64,000 nucleotides of DNA from Zhouia spongiae (GCF_022760175.1 NZ_CP094326.1:2716804-2780803), one strand, 5' to 3'. Positions 1 through 9,399 are shown, numbered from the stretch's first letter. Numbers and translations are program-made. Notes: a model not told the origin generated them from the sequence alone.

Positions 1-1485
1 CCTGAAAGTTTTATATGCGCTACAGAAGAAGAGATTAATAAAGCCGTAGAAGAAGCACATGAAGCCTGGAAGATTTATAAAAATTCGAAAGCTCCGGAAA
101 AGGCTGAATTTTTAAGGGTTATAGCAGAGGAGATTGAGGCGCTGGGTGATCTTCTTGTTCAACGGGCAATGCTGGAGTCCGGACTTCCGGAAGGCAGGAT
201 TGTAGGAGAGCGGGGACGGACTTGCGGACAATTACGGCTTTTTGCGGAACTGCTGGAAGAAGGAAGTTGGGTAGAAGCCATTATCGATGAAGCAATACCT
301 GAACGACAACCACTTCCCAGAACAGATATCAGGAAGATGCTCCGGTCGTCAGGCCCCGTAGCGGTATTTACGGCAAGTAATTTTCCTTTAGCGTTTTCAA
401 CAGCCGGTGGCGATACCGCTTCTGCTCTGGCTGCTGGTTGCCCGGTGATAGTAAAAGCCCACCCTTCTCACTTAGGAACAAATGCATTGGTCGCAGAAGC
501 AATTTCTAAAGCAGTTGTAAAATGTGGGCTTCCAGGAGGAGTTTTTTCATCAATACAGGGTTCGGGACATGAGACAGGACAACGTTTAGTGCAACATCCG
601 TTAATTAAAGCTGTAGGTTTTACCGGTTCTTATAAGGGAGGAATGGCTATTGTTAAAGCCGCCAATGAACGTAACGAACCCATTCCTGTTTATGCAGAAA
701 TGGGAAGCACAAATCCAATTTTTGTGTTGCCTGAGAAAATAAAAAATGAAGCAAAAACTGTTGCAGGACAACTAGCCGTATCCGTAAACCTTGGAGCAGG
801 GCAGTTTTGTACGAATCCGGGATTGATCATTGTAGAAAATTGTGAGGGGCTGGATGTGTTTATGGAATCCATGAAACAGGAATTTCAATCGTTAGAAGCA
901 GCAACAATGCTTAATGAGGCAATTTACAAATCGTACGAAGCCAATAAACAAGATATAATTGATCAGAATCATGTGAACCCCATTTACAATGAAGAGAATG
1001 AAAATACGGAATGGAAAGGAAGACCGGCCGTAGCAAAGGTTACAGCCAAGGCATTTGTTAAAAACCCGGTATTGCATAAAGAGGTGTTCGGTCCATTTAC
1101 ACTGGTTATTGTCTGCAATGACAAGGCTGAACTTAACGAGGTAACTTTGGCTATGGAGGGACAGCTAACCGGCTCCGTTATTGGAACAGAAAAAGATATT
1201 GAAACCCATGAAAACCTAATAGAGAATCTTTCTCAAAAAGTAGGCAGGTTAATTTTTAATGGAGTTCCTACGGGCGTAGAGGTTTGTCATGCAATGCATC
1301 ATGGAGGACCATTCCCTTCAACATCGAACGGTAAATACACATCTGTAGGGACAGATGCTATCAAACGTTTTGTACGTCCGGTTTCCTATCAAAATGCTCC
1401 TCAAAATATTTTGCCGGATGCTCTTAAGGACGGTAATCCATTGAAAATATGGCGTAAAGTAAACGGGGCAATAACTAAAGATTAA
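1..1485 (+). CDS. 2,5-dioxovalerate (alpha-ketoglutarate semialdehyde) dehydrogenase, 5' partial
   Basis: NAD(P)-dependent aldehyde dehydrogenase, probably oxidising 2,5-dioxovalerate to 2-oxoglutarate as the last step of trans-4-hydroxyproline breakdown. The frame is open from base 1, so the N-terminus lies outside the window. Visible aldehyde dehydrogenase marks are the cofactor-domain segment FTASNFPLAFSTAGGDTAS, the glutamate in YAEMGSTNP (near codon 233 of the visible part) and the nucleophilic cysteine in GAGQFCTNPG (near codon 268). The loose E-M-G-S-T-N motif is typical of the ketoglutarate semialdehyde dehydrogenase branch. It sits 3 bases before the epimerase gene in a tight operon, which supports the pathway assignment. 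The preceding pyrroline-4-hydroxy-2-carboxylate deaminase would be expected upstream, outside the window. The family is certain; the substrate is inferred from context. Confidence 0.88.
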   Translation, partial: PESFICATEEEINKAVEEAHEAWKIYKNSKAPEKAEFLRVIAEEIEALGDLLVQRAMLESGLPEGRIVGERGRTCGQLRLFAELLEEGSWVEAIIDEAIPERQPLPRTDIRKMLRSSGPVAVFTASNFPLAFSTAGGDTASALAAGCPVIVKAHPSHLGTNALVAEAISKAVVKCGLPGGVFSSIQGSGHETGQRLVQHPLIKAVGFTGSYKGGMAIVKAANERNEPIPVYAEMGSTNPIFVLPEKIKNEAKTVAGQLAVSVNLGAGQFCTNPGLIIVENCEGLDVFMESMKQEFQSLEAATMLNEAIYKSYEANKQDIIDQNHVNPIYNEENENTEWKGRPAVAKVTAKAFVKNPVLHKEVFGPFTLVIVCNDKAELNEVTLAMEGQLTGSVIGTEKDIETHENLIENLSQKVGRLIFNGVPTGVEVCHAMHHGGPFPSTSNGKYTSVGTDAIKRFVRPVSYQNAPQNILPDALKDGNPLKIWRKVNGAITKD

Positions 1486-1488
1486 CAA

Positions 1489-2490
1489 GTGAAGAAACGT
1501 TTTTTTTGTATAGATGCCCATACATGCGGCAATCCGGTTCGTCTGGTGGCCGGTGGAGGTCCGGATCTGGATGGATCGAACATAATGGACAAACGGTTAC
1601 ATTTTCTGAAAGAATACGATTGGATAAGGAAAGGGTTGATGTTTGAACCCAGGGGACACGATATGATGTCAGGAAGTATTCTTTACCCTCCGTCTGATCC
1701 GAAGAACGATATAGGTGTTTTATTTATCGAAACCAGCGGATGCCTGCCGATGTGCGGCCATGGTACTATAGGAACAGTAACGATTATGATAGAGGAGGGG
1801 TTGGTAATTCCAAAAGTACCGGGGAAGTTGCGATTGGAAACTCCGGCCGGATTAGTGAACGTTGAATACGTACAGGAAAATGGCAAGGTAAAATCGGTAA
1901 AACTAATCAATGTAGCGTCTTTTCTTTATAAAGAAGAACTCATTGTTAATTGCCCCGACTTAGGAGCGTTAGTTGTAGATGTAGCCTACGGCGGAAATTT
2001 TTATGCTATTGTAGATCCACAGAAAAACTTCAAGGGAATTCAGCATTACAATGTTTCGCAACTGGTAACCTGGAGCCCGGTTATCAGGCAATTATTAAAC
2101 GAAAAATATGAATTCAGACATCCTGTCGATACCAATATTAATGGCCTAAGTCATATACTGTGGACGGGAGAAACAATTTCCGATAATGCTGATGCAAGAA
2201 ATGCAGTCTTCTACGGCGACAGGGCTATAGACCGCTCTCCTTGCGGTACGGGTACATCAGCGCGGATGGCACAATGGTATGCAAAGGGTAAATTAAAAGA
2301 AGGAGAGCATTTTGTGCATGAGAGCTATATCGGATCTGAATTTATTGGGAAAGTAGAAGGTGTTACAACATGTGGTAATTACACTGCTATAATTCCCAGT
2401 ATTACCGGTTGGGCTAAAATATATGGATACAATACAATTGTGATAGATGATGAAGATGATCCATATGCACATGGTTTTCAAGTAATTTAG
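1489..2490 (+). CDS. 4-hydroxyproline 2-epimerase (proline racemase family)
   Basis: Cofactor-independent epimerase converting trans-4-hydroxy-L-proline to cis-4-hydroxy-D-proline in the cytoplasm. The 333-residue length fits the proline racemase family. Both catalytic cysteines are present: Cys89 in the MCGHGTIG motif and Cys252 in SPCGTGTSA. The first is cysteine, as in proline racemases and hydroxyproline epimerases, and not the serine or threonine of trans-3-hydroxyproline dehydratases. Translation probably starts at GTG, 3 bases after the dehydrogenase stop; the next gene begins 1 base after its stop, so coupling is likely. Hydroxyproline rather than proline is preferred as substrate because of the flanking dioxovalerate dehydrogenase and D-amino-acid dehydrogenase. 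Confidence 0.9.
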   Translation: MKKRFFCIDAHTCGNPVRLVAGGGPDLDGSNIMDKRLHFLKEYDWIRKGLMFEPRGHDMMSGSILYPPSDPKNDIGVLFIETSGCLPMCGHGTIGTVTIMIEEGLVIPKVPGKLRLETPAGLVNVEYVQENGKVKSVKLINVASFLYKEELIVNCPDLGALVVDVAYGGNFYAIVDPQKNFKGIQHYNVSQLVTWSPVIRQLLNEKYEFRHPVDTNINGLSHILWTGETISDNADARNAVFYGDRAIDRSPCGTGTSARMAQWYAKGKLKEGEHFVHESYIGSEFIGKVEGVTTCGNYTAIIPSITGWAKIYGYNTIVIDDEDDPYAHGFQVI

Positions 2491-2491
2491 T

Positions 2492-3745
2492 ATGAGTAAA
2501 AAATCTGTACATATTATCGGGGGAGGAGTTATTGGTCTGTGTGCTGCATGGTACCTCAATGAGAGCGGAGCAGAGGTCACTGTAATTGATAAAGGAGACC
2601 TTAAGGATGGCGCTTCTCATGGAAATGCCGGAATGGTAGTACCGAGTCATGTGATTCCGTTATCCTCACCGGGTATGATATCCCAGGGTATAAAATGGAT
2701 GTTTGACAGTAAAAGTCCGTTTTATGTAAAACCACGGATAGACCTATCACTGTTGCAATGGACGTATAAATTCTACAAGTCTTGCAATGAAGCGCATGTA
2801 AGAAGGGCAATGCCTGCATTATTTCGTCTTAACGAATGGAGTAAGCAGTTGTATAATGATTTTGTACTCAGACCGGAATTTGAATTTGATTTTGTACAAA
2901 ACGGTTTGCTGATGTTGTATAAAACGGTGCATCAGGAAAAAGAAGAAAGAGAGCTTGCGGAAAAAGCCGGCGAAATCGGGTTAGAAGCACAAGTGATGGA
3001 TGCAACCGGAATTAAAAAACTTGAACCGGGTATTCAGCTGGATGTGCTGGGAGGTGTTTATTTTCCGGGAGATGCAAATTTGCACCCGAATAAGTTTATG
3101 GAACAGCTTGTACGAGCACTTGAAGAAAAAGGAGTTCGTTTTATGACAAACACAGAAGTTGTTGATTTCAGGACGCATTCCGGCAAAGTAAAGGAGTTAC
3201 TCTTTAAGGAAGGAAATCGTATTAAGGTTGATAATCTATTAATTGCCGGAGGATCATGGTCTTCCCGTTTACTGAAAAAGCTTGGAGTCAAAATTCACCT
3301 TCAAGAAGGTAAGGGGTACAGTGCAACGATAAAAAATGCAGATATAAAGCCGAATATTCCATCCATTCTGACCGAAGGTAAAGTAGCGGTATCTCCTATG
3401 GGAAAAGATCTTAGGATAGGGGGAACATTAGAGTTGGGGGGGATGTCTACAAACATAAATAAGAACAGGTTACAGGGAATTTTTGATAACCTGCCCAAGT
3501 ATTATCCGGATTTAAAATTGAATCTGAATGATATAAATAAGGTTTGGTATGGTTACAGACCTTGTACACCTGATGGTATGCCTTATATCGATAAGGTTAA
3601 AAGTGTAGAGAATCTTTTTGTAGCAACAGGACATGCAATGATGGGAATGAGCATGGGACCGGCTACAGGAAAGTTAATTTCAGAAATGATAATAGACAGC
3701 AAACAGTCTATGGATACAACATTGTTTGGTGTCGACAGATTTTAA
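2492..3745 (+). CDS. FAD-dependent D-hydroxyproline / D-amino-acid dehydrogenase (DadA-like)
   Basis: Flavoenzyme expected to oxidise cis-4-hydroxy-D-proline to pyrroline-4-hydroxy-2-carboxylate. The N-terminus carries a dinucleotide-binding Rossmann motif (HIIGGGVIGLCAAWYL) followed by an acidic end of beta2 (VTVIDKGD). The C-terminal part has the DAO-fold segments YGYRPCTPDGMPYID and ATGHAMMGMSMGPATG, which close the FAD site. The length of 417 residues is normal for DadA-type proteins. It is the last gene of the operon, starting 1 base after the epimerase stop. Soluble or membrane-peripheral location cannot be told; no signal peptide or membrane helix is visible. About 200 bases of convergent intergenic DNA follow, ending in a short taagag/ctctta hairpin at 3942-3956. 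Confidence 0.88.
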   Translation: MSKKSVHIIGGGVIGLCAAWYLNESGAEVTVIDKGDLKDGASHGNAGMVVPSHVIPLSSPGMISQGIKWMFDSKSPFYVKPRIDLSLLQWTYKFYKSCNEAHVRRAMPALFRLNEWSKQLYNDFVLRPEFEFDFVQNGLLMLYKTVHQEKEERELAEKAGEIGLEAQVMDATGIKKLEPGIQLDVLGGVYFPGDANLHPNKFMEQLVRALEEKGVRFMTNTEVVDFRTHSGKVKELLFKEGNRIKVDNLLIAGGSWSSRLLKKLGVKIHLQEGKGYSATIKNADIKPNIPSILTEGKVAVSPMGKDLRIGGTLELGGMSTNINKNRLQGIFDNLPKYYPDLKLNLNDINKVWYGYRPCTPDGMPYIDKVKSVENLFVATGHAMMGMSMGPATGKLISEMIIDSKQSMDTTLFGVDRF

Positions 3746-3953
3746 TTGGGTTTAGGTTGGTTGTGAAGAAGAAATCATGGTTGGTCTTAAGCAGGCGGAC
3801 TTTGGTTTCTTTTCTGTTTTAATTGGTAATAACAGTTATAAAAGCATCTCATAGAACGAGGGATAATACATAAATTGACCATAACTTAATGTTCAAGCCG
3901 GATTTTAAGCTTGAAAATTTTGGCTTTACTCCGGAAAGATTTAAGAGTTGCTC

Positions 3954-4814
3954 TTATTTTAACCGGATAGACCTGTATTCGGAGGGGGTTAGTTGTTTTA
4001 TTTTTTTGAACTGCCTGTTGAAATTCGAAAGATTTTTAAAGCCTACATCATAACAGATATTTTCAATAGTGTTTTTTTTATCCAGTAACAAGTTGCATGC
4101 AGATTCGATTCGAAGTTCATTTAAAAATTCAATATACGTCTTTCTCGTATGCAGTTTGAAATACCTGCTGAATTGCGAACGACTCAAATTAGCAATGGAT
4201 GCAATATCTTCAATAGTAATATCTTCTTCTAACCTATTAAAGGTATATGAAATGATATCGTTTAAACGTTGCCCGTCTTTTTCATTAATGGAAAACCGGT
4301 AAACGTCTGAATTAATATAGTTCTTGGAAGTTTTGTCGATTTCATTTAAAATATGGAGAAGTTGTATGATAAGCGCTGTGTTTTTTAGATCGACCATTTC
4401 TAAAATCTGTTGATGGATGTACTTATTACAATCATCAATAACTTTAATTCCCCGTTTACTCTTTCCGAGAAGGGCGTATATATTTTTTAGCTCAGGGATG
4501 TGAAAAAAATCGGAGCCAAATGAATTTTGATCAAAAAACAGGGAAACAGAATAAACGCCATTTGAATCAGGAGAAAAATAAGGTTTGGCACTTTTCATTA
4601 AATGTGGAATATTACTCCCCAGAATAAACGTATCGCCCGGATTAAACTGGACCATATTATTCCCGCTATATAAAATGCCCTCTCCCTTTTGGATTGTGGT
4701 CACCTGTATTTCATTGTGGTAATGAAGCCGATCGTAAAAGTGAGGTCCTTCATCTATTTGAACACGGAGGGAAGAACCTTCAGATTTAGGTATTTTGAAT
4801 GGGATAGGCTTCAT
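3954..4814 (-). CDS. AraC family regulator, cupin plus HTH
   Basis: A 286-residue transcription factor. Residues about 10-100 form an AraC-type cupin (YHNEIQVTTIQKGEGILYSG, then FNPGDTFILGSNIPHLM). The C-terminal 100 residues form two helix-turn-helix units: ITIEDIASIANLSRSQFSRYF and TIENICYDVGFKNLSNFNRQFKK, ending in the usual LTPSEYR. It converges on the hydroxyproline operon and is the only regulator beside it, so control of that operon by hydroxyproline or a derivative is a reasonable inference. Its start codon lies 14 bases from the stop codon of uvrA on the same strand, so it may be read through from uvrA. No operator was identified. Confidence 0.88.
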   Translation of the reverse strand: MKPIPFKIPKSEGSSLRVQIDEGPHFYDRLHYHNEIQVTTIQKGEGILYSGNNMVQFNPGDTFILGSNIPHLMKSAKPYFSPDSNGVYSVSLFFDQNSFGSDFFHIPELKNIYALLGKSKRGIKVIDDCNKYIHQQILEMVDLKNTALIIQLLHILNEIDKTSKNYINSDVYRFSINEKDGQRLNDIISYTFNRLEEDITIEDIASIANLSRSQFSRYFKLHTRKTYIEFLNELRIESACNLLLDKKNTIENICYDVGFKNLSNFNRQFKKIKQLTPSEYRSIRLK

Positions 4815-4828
4815 TTTGAATAGAAAAA

Positions 4829-7621
4829 TCAGGCATTAACAGGCTTAAGCTTTTCTTTTAAATATCGGGCAGTAAAGCTTTTCTTTTCTTTGATGATTTC
4901 TTCGGGGGTACCATTTGCAACCAGCTCTCCGCCTTTTTCACCACCTTCCGGTCCGAGGTCGATGATGTGATCGGCACACTTGATAAGGTCGAGATTATGC
5001 TCAATAACGATGATAGAGTGCCCTTTTTCGATGAGCGCCTCAAATGAGGTTAAAAGTTTTTGTATGTCGTGGAAATGCAGTCCGGTTGTCGGTTCATCAA
5101 AAATAAAAAGGGTTTTATCACTTGAATTTCCTTTTACAAGGAAAGAAGCGAGTTTAATACGCTGGGCTTCACCTCCTGAAAGTGTAGAAGAACTTTGTCC
5201 AAGAGTCACATATCCCAGCCCGACATCCTGTAGCGGTTGGAGTTTGTTTACGATTTTTGTTTGTTCGTACTTGCAAAAGAAATCAATGGCATCATCGATA
5301 GTAAGGTTTAAAATATCATCAATGTTTTTGTCTTCAAACTTAACTTCCAGGATCTCCTTCTTAAATCTTTTTCCCTTGCAGGTCTCACATTCCAGATGTA
5401 CATCGGCCATAAATTGCATCTCTATGGTAACTTCGCCTTCACCTTTACAAGTCTCACAACGTCCGCCATCGACATTAAATGAAAAATGTTTTGGTTTATA
5501 GCCACGTAATTGAGCTAGTTTTTGATCGGTAAACAGGCCACGGATATCATCATATGCCTTAATATAAGTAACCGGATTACTGCGGGAAGACCTTCCGATT
5601 GGATTTTGATCGACAAACTCGACAGAAGCTATAGAGTTGTAGTTGCCCTCAATTTTAGTGAAATGCCCGGGTTTCTCCCCATATCCTCCTGTTTCCTTCA
5701 GAATTGCCGGGTATAAAATCTTCTTTACCAAGGTACTTTTTCCACTTCCTGAAACCCCTGTAACAATGGTCAGCATGTTTAAAGGGAACTTCACATTGAT
5801 ATTCTTCAGGTTATTTTCCCGGGCTCCAATGATTTCTATATAATTTTTGGATGTCCGCCTTTTTTCAGGAACCTTAATTTCAAGAGTGCCGTTGAGGTAT
5901 TGTGCGGTCAGGGAATCACTTTGCAGTATGTTATTATATGTCCCTGTAGATACTACTTCGCCTCCATGAGTACCTGCTTCCGGGCCAATGTCGATAATTT
6001 CATCGGCCGCTTTCATAATATCTTCGTCATGTTCAACAACGATAACGGTATTTCCAAGATCCCGGAGCGATTTCAATACATTAATAAGCTTCTCGGTATC
6101 TTTAGGATGCAATCCAATGCTGGGTTCATCAAGTATGTACATAGATCCCACCAAACTACTGCCGAGGGAAGTAGCCAGGTTGATCCGTTGTGATTCACCC
6201 CCGGATAGTGTGTTTGACTTTCTGTTCAGTGTTAGATATTCTAAGCCTACATTAGATAAAAAAAGTAAACGGTTATTTATTTCTTTTAACAAACGGGAAG
6301 CTACTTTTTCGTCGTATTCAGATAGCTTCAATGAAGAAAAGAATGTCGCCAGCGAATGTAAGGGTGTTTCAACCAAATCAGTGATGGTTCTGTTACCAAG
6401 CTTAACATAATTCGCTTCAGGTCGTAGCCTTTTCCCCTGGCATGTGGTACATTTTGTTTTTCCCCGATAGCGAGAGAGCATCACCCGATTCTGGATTTTA
6501 TAACTTTTTTCTTCCAGTTCGGTAAAGAAGTCATTTAATCCGATAAAATATTGATTTCCTTTCCAAACCAGTTCTTTTTGCTCCTCTCTAAGTTCAAACC
6601 AGGGTTTATGAATAGGAAAATCAAATTTGTAGGCATTATTCACCAATTGGTCTCTGTACCAACTCATACTTTCCCCACGCCATGGGAAAATACAGTTCTC
6701 ATATACAGAGAGTCCTGTATTAGGAATAACCAGATCCTGATCGATACCGATAATGTCGCCATAGCCTTCACATGTTGGGCAGGCACCAAATGGATTATTG
6801 AAACTAAACAAATGAACATTTGGTTCCAGAAACTGGATTCCGTCTAATTCAAATTTATTAGTGAAGTGAGTTTGCAGTCCGGAAGGCAGTTCTTCAATAA
6901 TACATTCTCCTTTCCCCTCAAAATATGCTGTACCGGCGGCATCGGCCAATCGGTTAAAGAAATCCTCGTCTTTTCTTACAACAATACGATCAACCACCAG
7001 CAGGAAGTCATGATCTATCTCTTCATTTATATCATCAATACGGACCACCTCTCCTTTGTATTTGATTCTTGCATATCCCTGTTGGGCCAATATTTTCAAC
7101 ATCTGTAATACACTGCGGTCTTCGGGGATGTGTACCGGAGACATAAGCAGTAACTTACTGCCGTCCTTAAATCGGTTTACGTAATCGACTACATCAGAGA
7201 CCGTGTGTTTTTTTACTTCTTTCCCGGAAACAGGGGAGTAGGTTTTACCGATACGGGCATATAAAAGTTTTAAATAATCATAAATTTCGGTAGTCGTACC
7301 AACTGTTGATCTTGGATTGGTAGAATTAACCTTTTGTTCAATAGCTATAGCGGGGGCAATTCCTTTTATATAATCTACTTTTGGTTTGTCTAGACGTCCT
7401 AAAAATTGCCTGGCATAAGACGACAGGCTTTCAACATATCTTCTTTGCCCTTCAGCATATAAAGTATCAAAGGCAAGGCTGGATTTACCGGAGCCGGACA
7501 AACCGGTTATGACTACCAGTTTATTGCGGGGAATAGCTACATTGATATTTTTCAGGTTATGTAGTTTTGCCCCTTTTATAATGATATGTTGCTTTGGGTC
7601 TAATGCTAATATATCGGTCAT
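4829..7621 (-). CDS. uvrA: Excinuclease ABC subunit A
   Basis: Damage-recognition ATPase of nucleotide excision repair. Starting at ATG 7621 gives 930 residues, close to the usual 940; an upstream in-frame methionine would add 38 residues that resemble no UvrA N-terminus, so it was not used. Two ABC ATPase halves are seen: Walker A motifs [12 protein letters not shown] and [13 protein letters not shown], and signatures [14 protein letters not shown] and [14 protein letters not shown]. Zinc-binding cysteine pairs occur in [30 protein letters not shown] and CETCKGKRF. The segment after the first Walker A corresponds to the UvrB-binding domain, so this is the canonical UvrA rather than the shorter UvrA2 paralogue. 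The downstream AraC gene lies 14 bases away on the same strand. Confidence 0.97.
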   Translation of the reverse strand: MTDILALDPKQHIIIKGAKLHNLKNINVAIPRNKLVVITGLSGSGKSSLAFDTLYAEGQRRYVESLSSYARQFLGRLDKPKVDYIKGIAPAIAIEQKVNSTNPRSTVGTTTEIYDYLKLLYARIGKTYSPVSGKEVKKHTVSDVVDYVNRFKDGSKLLLMSPVHIPEDRSVLQMLKILAQQGYARIKYKGEVVRIDDINEEIDHDFLLVVDRIVVRKDEDFFNRLADAAGTAYFEGKGECIIEELPSGLQTHFTNKFELDGIQFLEPNVHLFSFNNPFGACPTCEGYGDIIGIDQDLVIPNTGLSVYENCIFPWRGESMSWYRDQLVNNAYKFDFPIHKPWFELREEQKELVWKGNQYFIGLNDFFTELEEKSYKIQNRVMLSRYRGKTKCTTCQGKRLRPEANYVKLGNRTITDLVETPLHSLATFFSSLKLSEYDEKVASRLLKEINNRLLFLSNVGLEYLTLNRKSNTLSGGESQRINLATSLGSSLVGSMYILDEPSIGLHPKDTEKLINVLKSLRDLGNTVIVVEHDEDIMKAADEIIDIGPEAGTHGGEVVSTGTYNNILQSDSLTAQYLNGTLEIKVPEKRRTSKNYIEIIGARENNLKNINVKFPLNMLTIVTGVSGSGKSTLVKKILYPAILKETGGYGEKPGHFTKIEGNYNSIASVEFVDQNPIGRSSRSNPVTYIKAYDDIRGLFTDQKLAQLRGYKPKHFSFNVDGGRCETCKGEGEVTIEMQFMADVHLECETCKGKRFKKEILEVKFEDKNIDDILNLTIDDAIDFFCKYEQTKIVNKLQPLQDVGLGYVTLGQSSSTLSGGEAQRIKLASFLVKGNSSDKTLFIFDEPTTGLHFHDIQKLLTSFEALIEKGHSIIVIEHNLDLIKCADHIIDLGPEGGEKGGELVANGTPEEIIKEKKSFTARYLKEKLKPVNA

Positions 7622-7686
7622 AATTATTTTCAAAAAATAAGTAAAAATAGATATTGATGGCTTCTGCTCGAAAACCAATGAAAACC

Positions 7687-7694
7687 ACAAAGAT
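7687..7694 (-). promoter_or_regulatory. Candidate -7 box for uvrA
   Basis: Read on the minus strand this is TATCTTTG, matching the Bacteroidota TAnnTTTG box. It would give a leader of roughly 60 bases before the chosen uvrA start and supports rejecting the longer start upstream of it. No good -33 box was seen. Confidence 0.4.
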
Positions 7695-7760
7695 AATGAT
7701 CTATTTATTGCTTTAAAAGAGGATACTGCAAACAAAAAAAGTTAAAAAGTGGAGCCGAAA

Positions 7761-7793
7761 TTTGTATTTTTTAAGAATATGTTTTTATATTTG
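7761..7793 (+). promoter_or_regulatory. Primary-sigma promoter for the ECF sigma factor gene
   Basis: TTTG at 7761-7764, then 21 bases, then TATATTTG at 7786-7793. This fits the Bacteroidota primary sigma consensus (TTTG, 19-21 bases, TAnnTTTG). Transcription would start near 7800, giving a leader of about 105 bases before the ATG at 7909. Confidence 0.6.
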
Positions 7794-7850
7794 GTTGAAT
7801 AACCGTCTAAACAAAACGCCTATTTAACAAAATTACTTTTAAAGCATATC

Positions 7851-7872
7851 CGTTATTATTGGTTTAATAACG
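7851..7872 (+). promoter_or_regulatory. Inverted repeat in the leader of the sigma gene
   Basis: Perfect 8-base arms CGTTATTA (7851-7858) and TAATAACG (7865-7872) with a 6-base spacer, flanked by partly complementary TATC and GGATA. It lies between the predicted promoter and the sigma factor start, so it could be an mRNA hairpin or a protein-binding palindrome. Confidence 0.4.
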
Positions 7873-7908
7873 TTGGATAAGCCCGAATCTTATAAAAAGT
7901 GATTTTGT

Positions 7909-8490
7909 ATGGAACAATTGCCCAAAGACTCTGCTCTTATTAGACGATATCTGCAAGGAGAAGAACAAGCCTTGGAAATTTTAATCAACAGACATTCAGC
8001 CCGTATTTATAGTTTTATCTTTTCGAAGGTATGTGATCGCGACATAACTGAAGATATTTTTCAGGAAACTTTTATTAAAGTAATCAATACTTTAAAGAAA
8101 GGCAGGTATAATGAAGAAGGAAAATTTGTGCCCTGGGTGATGAGGATCGCTCAGAATTTAGTTATAGACCATTTCAGAAAGAATGTACGGATGCCTAAAT
8201 TTGAAGGCACCGACGATTTTAATATATTTACCGTATTGGGTGATACTGCATTAAATGTAGAAAAGCAGATTATCAAAGACCAGGTAGACAATGATATCCG
8301 TTTATTGATTGAGCAATTGCCGGAAGATCAAAAACAGGTGCTAATCATGAGGATGTATAAAGACATGAGCTTTAAGGAAATAGCCGATGTCACCGGTGTG
8401 AGTATCAATACCGCCCTGGGCAGAATGCGTTATGCAATTATTAACATGCGGAAAATTATAGAAAAGAATAATATTATTTTAACTAATTAA
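7909..8490 (+). CDS. RNA polymerase ECF-type sigma factor
   Basis: A 193-residue alternative sigma factor. Region 2 runs from about residue 20 to 95 (SARIYSFIFSKVCDRDITED, then FVPWVMRIAQNLVIDHFRK). Region 4 runs from about 130 to 185 (QLPEDQKQVLIMRMYKDMSF, then FKEIADVTGVSINTALGRMR). There is no adjacent anti-sigma factor gene with a membrane helix. Instead a 47-residue peptide follows 54 bases downstream and endonuclease III converges. The lack of an anti-sigma partner suggests control at expression level, perhaps through the leader hairpin. Divergence from uvrA leaves a shared upstream region of about 290 bases. Confidence 0.92.
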   Translation: MEQLPKDSALIRRYLQGEEQALEILINRHSARIYSFIFSKVCDRDITEDIFQETFIKVINTLKKGRYNEEGKFVPWVMRIAQNLVIDHFRKNVRMPKFEGTDDFNIFTVLGDTALNVEKQIIKDQVDNDIRLLIEQLPEDQKQVLIMRMYKDMSFKEIADVTGVSINTALGRMRYAIINMRKIIEKNNIILTN

Positions 8491-8544
8491 GCAATAAAGA
8501 GCGATAAGCCACGTTGATAAACTATAACATCCTAAAATATCAAT

Positions 8545-8688
8545 ATGGCAAATTTTTACTCTAAAGAATTTTTTGAAACAAAAGATTTAAAACCAAAAAG
8601 TGAAACAATAGATTTTCTGTTGAATTACTCCAGAGCTTTAAGTGTTATTGACTACAATGATATTCAGTTTGAAAGTATTTTGAACTAA
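8545..8688 (+). CDS. Conserved-looking 47-residue peptide downstream of sigma factor
   Basis: Short ORF from ATG 8545 to TAA 8688, beginning MANFYSKEFFETKDLKPKSE and ending in QFESILN. It lies 54 bases after the sigma factor stop and directly before a strong hairpin terminator, so the two should share a transcript. The composition is that of a real small soluble protein (charged N-terminal half, alternating hydrophobic C-terminal half; no membrane helix, no signal). From memory, similar peptides accompany this sigma gene in other flavobacteria, but this could not be checked here. Function unknown; a sigma-binding or accessory role is conjecture. Confidence 0.65.
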   Translation: MANFYSKEFFETKDLKPKSETIDFLLNYSRALSVIDYNDIQFESILN

Positions 8689-8703
8689 TTGACTGCGTAG
8701 TGT

Positions 8704-8741
8704 AAAAGACCTGTTGGAAACGAAAAGCTAACGGGTCTTTT
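8704..8741 (+). terminator. Intrinsic terminator after the sigma/peptide unit
   Basis: Stem AAAAGACCTGTT (8704-8715) against AACGGGTCTTTT (8730-8741) with one G-U pair, followed by more T residues. Its AAAA start makes it usable in both directions, so it may also end the convergent nth transcript. Confidence 0.75.
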
Positions 8742-9390
8742 TTGTTTTATAATAGTCGTCTATTACCGTTTTTCTTCCAATAGTTTTGGTTATTATATCT
8801 TTATCAATATCCCAGCCACGTGCCGGCGAGTACTGACGGCCATACCAGATAATCTGAAGATGCAGGTTGTTCCATTTATCTATAGGAAACAGTCTTTTCG
8901 CATCTTTTTCCGTTTGTACGACATTTTTACCGTTGGATAAGCCCCAGCGATACATCAGCCTGTGAATGTGGGTGTCTACCGGAAAGGCAGGGATTCCAAA
9001 TGCCTGACTGACCACAACACTGGCTGTTTTGTGACCTACACCGGGTAATGTTTCCAGAGCCTCCAGTTCTTCCGGTACTTCACCATTGTATTTGTCTATT
9101 AGTATTTGAGATAGTTCAGAAATAGCTTTAGACTTTTTTGGTGACAACCCTACCGGTTTAATGATCTCACGGATTTCTTCCACCGGCACTTTAGCCATTC
9201 GATAAGGATTGTCCGCTCTGTCAAACAAGACAGGAGTAATCTGATTTACCCGTACATCGGTGCTTTGAGCAGACAATAATACCGCAATCAATAAGGTATA
9301 AGGATCTTTATGATCTAGCGGAACAGGAATTTTCGGATATAATTCTTCCAGCTTATCAATTACAAAGTCAACTTTTTCTGCTTTCGTCAT
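8728..9390 (-). CDS. nth: Endonuclease III, without Fe-S cluster cysteines
   Basis: DNA glycosylase/AP lyase for oxidised pyrimidines in base excision repair; 220 residues. The helix-hairpin-helix LPGVGHKTASVV contains catalytic Lys121 and the downstream VDTHIHR contains catalytic Asp139. Substrate-handling motif LLSAQSTDVRVNQ is intact. The four-cysteine [4Fe-4S] loop that normally follows the last helices is absent: after IIWYGRQYSPARGWDIDK the chain reads on without a single cysteine. The rest of the protein is well conserved, so this looks like a functional cluster-less form rather than a decayed gene. It converges with the sigma factor unit. Confidence 0.93.
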   Translation of the reverse strand: MTKAEKVDFVIDKLEELYPKIPVPLDHKDPYTLLIAVLLSAQSTDVRVNQITPVLFDRADNPYRMAKVPVEEIREIIKPVGLSPKKSKAISELSQILIDKYNGEVPEELEALETLPGVGHKTASVVVSQAFGIPAFPVDTHIHRLMYRWGLSNGKNVVQTEKDAKRLFPIDKWNNLHLQIIWYGRQYSPARGWDIDKDIITKTIGRKTVIDDYYKTKKTR

Positions 9391-9399
9391 GTTTTATAT

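Noticed and set aside
4980-5501. 173-codon ORF antisense to uvrA
   Set aside because: Serine-rich shadow frame of a highly conserved gene, with no family features.
7622-7735. N-terminal extension of uvrA by 38 residues
   Set aside because: The extra residues do not resemble UvrA and the proposed -7 box lies inside this stretch; ATG 7621 gives the normal length.
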